Source: Treponema sp. | GTDB taxonomy: Bacteria > Spirochaetota > Spirochaetia > Treponematales > UBA12059 | DNA length: 8,263 nucleotides | Assembly: GCA_012517645.1 (NCBI GenBank) | Contig: JAAYUR010000108.1 | Location: 1 to 8,263 of the forward strand | Reading direction: 5' to 3' | In this document: positions 6,680-8,263 of the stretch, one piece after another | Layout: each line of letters begins with the position of its first letter | How positions within the stretch are numbered: the first letter of the stretch is position 1 | Position numbers and translations under genes: made by a program | The notes under the pieces: model-generated | Told to the model about the DNA's origin: nothing | Database searches by the model: none | The model's input: the letters and a program-made list of their open reading frames with translations, nothing else

Positions 6680-8263
6680 TTACTGTTTCAGGCTCTCCTT
6701 CAAGTATTTCCCCGTATACGAGACCTTCACCCTGGCGATCTCCTCCGGGGTGCCCTGGGCGATCAAGGCTCCGCCCTTGTCCCCGCCCTCGGGGCCGAGA
6801 TCCAGGATCCAGTCCGCTTGTTTGATCACGTCCAGGTTGTGCTCGATCATCACCACCGTGTTCCCCGTGTCCACCAGGCGCTGGATCACATCCATAAGCT
6901 GTTTCACGTCCGCGAAGTGCAGGCCCGTGGTCGGCTCGTCCATGAAGTAGAGGGTCTTCCCGGTGGGCCTCTTGGCCAGCTCGTAGGCCAGCTTGACCCG
7001 CTGGGCCTCCCCGCCGGAGAGGGTCAGGGCGGACTGGCCGAGCTTGATATAGCCGAGCCCGACGGACAGGAGGGTGTTCAACCGATGGGCGATCGGCGGG
7101 ATATGCTCGAAGAACGAAGCCGCCTCTTCGATGGTCATGTCCAGGACGTCCGCGATGTTCCTGCCCTTGTACCGGACGTCCAGGGTATCCGAGTTGAAGC
7201 GCTTACCGTGACAGACGTCGCAGGTGATGTACACGTCGGGCAGGAAGTTCATCTCGATCCGGATGGTGCCGTCCCCCTGGCAGTTCTCGCAGCGGCCGCC
7301 CTTCACGTTGAAACTGAAGCGCCCGGGTTTCCAGCCCCGGGCCTTGGACTCCGGAAGGGCCGCGAACAGGTCCCGGATGTGGGTGAAGACCCCCACGTAG
7401 GTGGCGGGGTTCGACCGGGGCGTCCTGCCGATGGGGCTCTGGTCGATGTTGATGATCTTGTCGATATGCTCGAGCCCGTCCAGAGAGTCGAAGTCCCCCT
7501 CGGGCTGGGAGGTTCCCATGACCCGGTTGGAAATCGCAGGGTACAGCAGGTCCGTCAGCAGGGTGCTCTTTCCGGATCCGGAGACGCCGGTTATGCACAC
7601 GAATTTCCCCAACGGGAGTTCCACGTCGATGTCTTTCAGGTTGTGCTCCCGGCAGCCCCGGATCACCAGGGACTTCCCGTTCCCCTTCCGACGCTGCTTC
7701 GGGAGGTCGATCTTCAAGGTCCCGGCGAGGTACTGTCCGGTGAGGCTCTTGGGGCTCCGCATGACCTGGTCGGGAGTGCCCTGGGCCACCACCCGGCCCC
7801 CGTGCACCCCTGCCCCGGGTCCCAGGTCCACGATCCAGTCCGCGGTGCGCAAGGTCTGCTCGTCGTGCTCCACCACGATCAGGGTATTTCCGATGTCCCG
7901 CAGGTAGGTTAGGGTGTCGATCAAGCGCTGGTTGTCCCGCTGGTGAAGGCCGATGGACGGTTCGTCCAGGATGTAGAGCACCCCCACCAGGGAGGAGCCG
8001 ATCTGGGTGGCCAGGCGGATGCGCTGAGCCTCCCCTCCCGACAGGGTCGCGGCCTTCCGTTCCAGGGTAAGGTATTCCAGACCCACGTTCCGCATGAAGG
8101 TGAGGCGGGCCACAATTTCCTTGAGGATCTGCTTTGCGATCTGCCGCTGGGTGTCCGTAAGCTCCACCCTGGCGAAGAAATCCAGCGTGGCCTCCACGCT
8201 GCGGCAGGAAAGATCGTGGATATTGGTTCCCCCCACCGTGACCGCCAGGGCTTCGGGCCGGAG
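6680..8263 (-). CDS. uvrA: UvrABC excinuclease subunit A, partial (N-terminus beyond right edge)
   Basis: DNA-damage-sensing ABC ATPase of nucleotide excision repair; a UvrA dimer scans DNA with UvrB and loads it at lesions. The visible 527 residues are the C-terminal 56% or so of a protein usually near 940. The frame is open at the right edge, beginning LRPEALAVTVGG. In visible numbering: first ABC signature LSGGEAQ at 74-80 and Walker B ILDEPSIGLH at 98-107, with VVEHD following. The second nucleotide-binding domain has Walker A GVSGSGKST at 226-234. A zinc finger CENC/CDVC with Cys325, 328, 348 and 351 (C-X2-C-X19-C-X2-C) follows. Then come the second signature LSGGEAQ near 415-421, FMDEPTTGLH near 440-449 and MIEHN near 472-476. 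All key residues are present. It ends KYLKESLKQ with a TAA stop. lptD starts about 360 bp downstream on the same strand. Confidence 0.98.
   Translation of the reverse strand, partial: LRPEALAVTVGGTNIHDLSCRSVEATLDFFARVELTDTQRQIAKQILKEIVARLTFMRNVGLEYLTLERKAATLSGGEAQRIRLATQIGSSLVGVLYILDEPSIGLHQRDNQRLIDTLTYLRDIGNTLIVVEHDEQTLRTADWIVDLGPGAGVHGGRVVAQGTPDQVMRSPKSLTGQYLAGTLKIDLPKQRRKGNGKSLVIRGCREHNLKDIDVELPLGKFVCITGVSGSGKSTLLTDLLYPAISNRVMGTSQPEGDFDSLDGLEHIDKIINIDQSPIGRTPRSNPATYVGVFTHIRDLFAALPESKARGWKPGRFSFNVKGGRCENCQGDGTIRIEMNFLPDVYITCDVCHGKRFNSDTLDVRYKGRNIADVLDMTIEEAASFFEHIPPIAHRLNTLLSVGLGYIKLGQSALTLSGGEAQRVKLAYELAKRPTGKTLYFMDEPTTGLHFADVKQLMDVIQRLVDTGNTVVMIEHNLDVIKQADWILDLGPEGGDKGGALIAQGTPEEIARVKVSYTGKYLKESLKQ

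Noticed and set aside
6605..7912. 435-codon open frame on the plus strand opposite uvrA
   Set aside because: It lies antisense to a gene with all UvrA motifs, has a composition rich in Gly, Pro, Val and Arg without recognisable motifs, and is explained by high G+C at third codon positions of uvrA.

Overview
The window is about 60% G+C by eye and is fully used by four genes, all on the minus strand, so it reads right to left. From right to left they are: the C-terminal part of uvrA (excinuclease ATPase); a non-coding gap of about 360 bp rich in inverted and direct repeats; a very large LptD/OstA-type outer-membrane protein gene; phoH (ybeZ-type ATPase); and pgpH (7TM-HD phosphohydrolase), which runs off the left edge. 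There are no RNA genes, CRISPR arrays, insertion sequences or prophage genes that I can see.

The organism is a diderm bacterium, because it encodes an outer-membrane LptD-like barrel protein. From what I know of gene order, uvrA next to an lptD-like gene also occurs in Treponema pallidum (TP0514/TP0515). The oversized, cysteine-free LptD is compatible with that group too. I therefore lean towards a G+C-rich spirochaete, with moderate confidence. phoH followed by a 7TM-HD gene is a widespread bacterial order (as in Bacillus subtilis), usually continued by ybeY, which would lie just left of base 1.

How the genes work together: phoH and pgpH overlap by 14 nt and are almost certainly translated from one message. 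lptD lies only 62 bp upstream of phoH with no clear terminator between them, so lptD-phoH-pgpH probably forms one transcription unit. It would join envelope biogenesis (LptD), RNA/ribosome maturation (PhoH/YbeZ with YbeY) and cyclic di-AMP turnover (PgpH). uvrA is separated by the repeat-rich gap and is probably transcribed independently.

The coding part is largely conserved housekeeping. The less ordinary points are a SAP/HeH-like helical motif at the N-terminus of the LptD-like protein, a 90-residue Pro/Gly/Ala/Ser insertion in its barrel region, the absence of cysteine from its mature form, and the cluster of hairpins with a repeated TTTTGAAA-type arm between uvrA and lptD. I found no convincing undescribed multi-gene system.
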